DNA of 64,000 nt from Zeus faber (taxonomy: Eukaryota; Chordata; Actinopteri; Zeiformes; Zeidae). Numbering within the stretch: position 1 is the stretch's first letter; each line of letters begins with the position of its first letter. The translations under genes and the position numbers were made by a program. Of the stretch, positions 60,783 through 64,000 are shown in pieces. The notes beneath the pieces were generated by a model that ran no database searches, was not told where the DNA came from, and saw only the letters and a program-made list of their open reading frames with translations. Where the stretch lies: contig OY482859.1 of NCBI GenBank assembly GCA_960531495.1, positions 13,188,318 through 13,252,317 on the forward strand, in the 5' to 3' direction.

Positions 60783-63185
60783 GTTATTATTATTGTTATC
60801 AAACTCCCAGTGTCACTTAACCTCTTAACCACCCGTTTTTAACCCCTTCCTCACCGATGAGGAAGTCTGAAGTGCTGTGCTTCTCCAGGAAGGTGTGGAG
60901 GTGGTACCAGAGTTGGGGGAGCCAGTCCAGGACCCCCAGCAGGGCCTGATCTTGCCCTCCTGTTGCCCCCAGGCCCTGCTCCTTCCTCTGGCCCTCCACC
61001 GCCTTCCTATGCAGGTACCGCACCAGGAAGCCGTTGGCGGGCTCCACGTTGTTGGAGAACATCACCATCCTGAGGTGGAACACAGAGAGAGAGTGCTGGT
61101 CATAAACTGTGTTTTTAACTCCTTTACCTTAATGTACTACATAATAAATGTGAGTCATGAATTCAAAACACACTGTGCTTACCTGAAACTAAGATGGAGT
61201 CCGTTGTTAGAGGTCATCTTTAAGTGTTGATTAGTCGTTCCGATGATGTAAGGACTGGAAAAAATCCACAACAAAACATGGGTTGGTAGGCAGGTATACA
61301 TGCGGGTACTGTAAGTAGGTAGCTAGGTAGTCATGTGGCCGGGTATGTAAGTAGGTAGCTAGGTAGTCATGTGGGCGGGTATGTAAGTAGGTAGGTAGAC
61401 ATGAAGACAGGTACAGTATGTAAGTAGGTAGGTAGACATGAAGACAGGTACAGTATGTAAGTAGGTAGGTAGGCATGAAGACAGGTATGTAAGTAGGTAG
61501 GTAGGCATGAAGACAGGCATGTAAGTAGGTAGGTAGGCATGAAGACAGGTATGTAAGTAGGTAGGTAGGCATGAAGACAGGTATGTAAGTAGGTAGGTAG
61601 GCATGAAGACAGGTAAAATATGTAAGTAGGTAGGTAGACATGAAGACAGGTATGTAAGTAGGTAGGTAGGCATGAAGGCAGGCATGTAAGTAGGTAGGTA
61701 GGCATGAAGACAGGTATGTAAGTAGGTAGATATGTAGGTAGTCATGTAGGTAGGCAGGTATGTGAGTAGGTAGATATGCAGTTAGTAAGGTATGTAAGTA
61801 GGTAGGTAGGCATGAAGGCAGGTATGTAAGTTGGTAGGTAGGTAGGTAGGTAGGAAAGTAGTTACCATTTGTGATACTTGCATGTCAGCGCTCCGTTGAC
61901 CAGTTCACTGACGGCCGTGGCGTCGCTGATGTCATCCAGGATAATGACCAATGGCAGCTCGGCTCCACTCTCCCGGTCTATCTGATTGGCCAAGTTGGAC
62001 AGATACAGCTGCAGATCCTGTTCAAACAAAGACCGGAGGTTAAATCATTTTCTTAAATTGAAAACAAAAAACAAAAACAAAAAAATGACATTGACTGGCA
62101 GTCACCTTGTTGGACTGGTGGTGCATGTTGAAGGTGGCGGCGGTGCTGTGGCCCGACGGCGAGGAGTCCTGATCCTGGTCGTGGTCGTGGCCGGAGCTGG
62201 GACGCCGGCTGCGTTGTAGCAAGTACTGGGCCAGGCGCTGGGCCAGGTAGGACTTACCGGTCCCACTGGGACCCGACAGGACCAGGCGCCGGTGCTTTAG
62301 CAGTAGGCTGATGTAGTGCTGCATCATGGGCTTGGGGATCAGGGTCTCAAACACCAGGGAGTCCACACAATTCTCCCGGAGACCTGGGGCGAAAATAGAA
62401 TAAATATAAGTAAATATGTTAAAGTGGGAATCCATGTCGTTGTTTTTTTTTTGCATTTGAAAAAATACAACAATTTAATAATAATAACAAATGAGACACA
62501 AACCTGCTGAACTGAAATGAACATGAATTTAACACTAACGTTATTGTCTGCATTGTCTCTGCAGTGCACTTATTAAAAAAACATGTTTTATCAACAAAAT
62601 AAATGTCCACTGGTCATCAAAAAAGTAAATCGTTATAAACGATAAAAAATAATAATCAATAGTCAATAATAATCAACAATAATAAACAGCGCCATATTAA
62701 AGTCTGGTCGAGAAACGAAGAATGTCACCACTCCCCCAAGTGCAGGATTTATAATTCACAAAAAGTATTTACACAAAAAATACATATTTTTTACCAAATT
62801 AAGTCCCATAGCAACGGAAAGCAACGGGGAGACTGTAATTGAAATATTCAGAACGGATATGTATAGAAAAACACAAAAAACACATCTTTTGTCTATCTAC
62901 CTTGGGAGCGCAGGCATCGGCCGAAGCCGATTATCTCAAAATGCGCAAATATTGGCCCAATTCAGCCGACCGATCAAACCAGATGCTTCCTGGCTCTGCT
63001 TTCGCTCACTGACCTTTCAAGGTGATGAGGATGCGAGCCGGGCTGTTGCCGAGGCAATGAGCCGGGGAGGCTGAGGGCTTGTCCCCTCCAATCAGCCTCC
63101 TCCCGCCCTGGGTCAGCTGGTAGCTGAGCAGCGAATCACACGACAGACCGAGGCTGGAGGCGGGGTCCACCTGGGTCAGGTAGTC
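59342..63185 (-). CDS. nav1: Neuron navigator, C-terminal AAA-type region (partial, NAV1-like)
   Basis: Last nine coding exons of a gene that continues beyond the right edge: 63185-63014, 62383-62106, 62017-61866, 61254-61183, 61069-60855, 60418-60300, 60039-59848 and 59437-59342, plus upstream exons outside the window (eight are inside). All joins keep frame. Navigators are large microtubule-associated proteins that end in an AAA-type ATPase domain. Visible here: Walker A GPSGTGKS (62273-62250), Walker B LVIILDD (61951-61931), a sensor-like IIGTTN, RMVMFSNNVEPANGFLVRYL, and FRPWFIDLWNHSIIPYL. The protein ends MAMLLKLQESANYIESPERD ... QTTL. This ending fits NAV1 better than NAV2 or NAV3 from memory of the family. 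A His/Asp/Gln-rich insert follows the P-loop exon's conserved part. Confidence 0.9.
60240..60298. repeat. (TG)n abutting a navigator splice donor
   Basis: A TG run ending at the donor GTAC of the exon at 60300-60418. On the minus strand the intron begins GTACACACAC. Confidence 0.95.
60738..60800. repeat. (ATT)n microsatellite
   Basis: Near-perfect ATT units in a navigator intron. Confidence 0.95.
61275..61864. repeat. Minisatellite in navigator intron (unit about 32 bp)
   Basis: About 18 units of GTATGTAAGTAGGTAGGTAG GCATGAAGACAG with local variants (CATGTGGCCGG, ACAGTATGTAAG). It fills nearly all of the 0.6-kb intron between exons 61866-62017 and 61183-61254. Open frames of up to 136 codons on the minus strand (LLTYLSSCLPTY) are repeat only. 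Confidence 0.96.
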
Positions 63186-63452
63186 CTGAGGAAGATAAGA
63201 AAGAAATAAGCAGGAAGATAAGATAAGATGAGAGAAGATAAGATAAGATAGTAACCAGGGTCACACAGGTGAATAAATCGGAGATAAAACAGAATACACT
63301 GTCTTTATACTATTATTCTGTCTGGGGATGGCAAGTTTGAAACTTTGAAATGTTCACACCAATTACTTAGAAATGTTTCAAAACGTTTCAAACTCCTGGC
63401 TCAACACTGCCATCTGCTAGCAGAAGCTGCCATTGCATTGCAGTCATGCAAC

Positions 63453-63490
<38 letters not shown>

Positions 63491-64000
63491 GGAATGCTCC
63501 CTCTTCCCCAACCCAATACTTAGATCATTAAATATTTTTTACGCAGACACAAACAGAACCTCAGTTATTTATTTAGTTCTTGCACGACATGATGACTCTT
63601 TCTTATAGTTCTTGTATGATATGATCAGAGTTCTGTGCTACTGTTAGTTTCATGTGTTTTATAGGGGCGCTATTAAGAGAAACTCACTTTTTCAGAGCTT
63701 GTGCACATACATTTGGGTCTCTGAGGGGCCTACTAACACACAAAGTGTGAAATAAGACAACTATATTGGCTCACAGAACTAGGGGCCTCAGGAGGGTGCC
63801 GCCACCCACTAAACAGACCGTGCTGGAACAGGATGGGTTAGAGGCATGTTAGAATGACTAGAATGCATAATCTGAGTGGTACTTTCAGCAAAAAAAAATA
63901 AAAAACATGTTTTTGGGACCTCAGAGACCTATATAAACTTGTTGAAAAGCGGCATAATTGGTCCCCTTAAATGTAGCGCCCATTTGTACAAAACACAACC
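63186..64000. other. Navigator intron reaching the window edge
   Basis: Contains an AAGAT run (63205-63250), a GT run (63452-63492) and AT-rich sequence. No further navigator exon was recognised. Confidence 0.6.

Noticed and set aside
61231..61745. Minus-strand frames of 112-136 codons
   Set aside because: Pure minisatellite translation (LLTYLSSCLPTY) inside a navigator intron.

Overview
This is a stretch of vertebrate nuclear DNA, most likely from a ray-finned (probably percomorph) fish. It is intron-rich, with GT-AG splice sites and abundant CA/TG, GATA and other microsatellites. It also has large minisatellites, several retroposon tails ending in AATAAA plus short repeats, and orthologues of vertebrate muscle, immune and neuronal genes. 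There are no bacterial-type operons, no CRISPR array and no convincing tRNA or rRNA gene. I assembled the exons by hand from splice signals, reading-phase continuity and family resemblance; every internal exon junction given below keeps frame.

Layout. 1-6.4 kb is gene-free and repeat-rich: a MITE-like element, a broken LINE reverse-transcriptase scrap with an inverted repeat, and two related retroposon tails. 6.48-11.45 kb (+) holds a five-exon, 713-residue BED-finger gene derived from a hAT transposase whose catalytic core looks lost. 14.93-18.56 kb (+) holds a three-exon APOBEC2 gene with a long lysine-rich N terminus. 19.90-31.02 kb (-) holds a 19-exon gene for a type I membrane receptor of the Fc-receptor-like kind: signal peptide, 11 Ig domains, one transmembrane helix and a short tail (1187 residues). 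31.58-34.72 kb (+) is a decayed endogenous retrovirus with a tRNA-Trp-type primer site, about 0.56 kb upstream of the receptor's start codon. 35.6-40.2 kb is gene-poor and carries a 0.7 kb minisatellite. 40.29-56.06 kb (-) holds a 12-exon myosin-binding protein H gene with a TATA box. 59.34-63.19 kb (-) holds the last nine coding exons of a neuron navigator gene (best match NAV1), which runs out of the window.

The genes do not form one pathway. MyBP-H and APOBEC2 are both striated-muscle genes in other vertebrates, the Ig receptor is an immune-type surface protein, and NAV1 is a cytoskeletal AAA protein of neurons. The most informative discovery is in the receptor gene. Its third Ig exon is a hybrid of the first and the fifth, so an intragenic unequal crossover, mappable to about 15 bp, recently added two Ig domains to a nine-domain ancestor.
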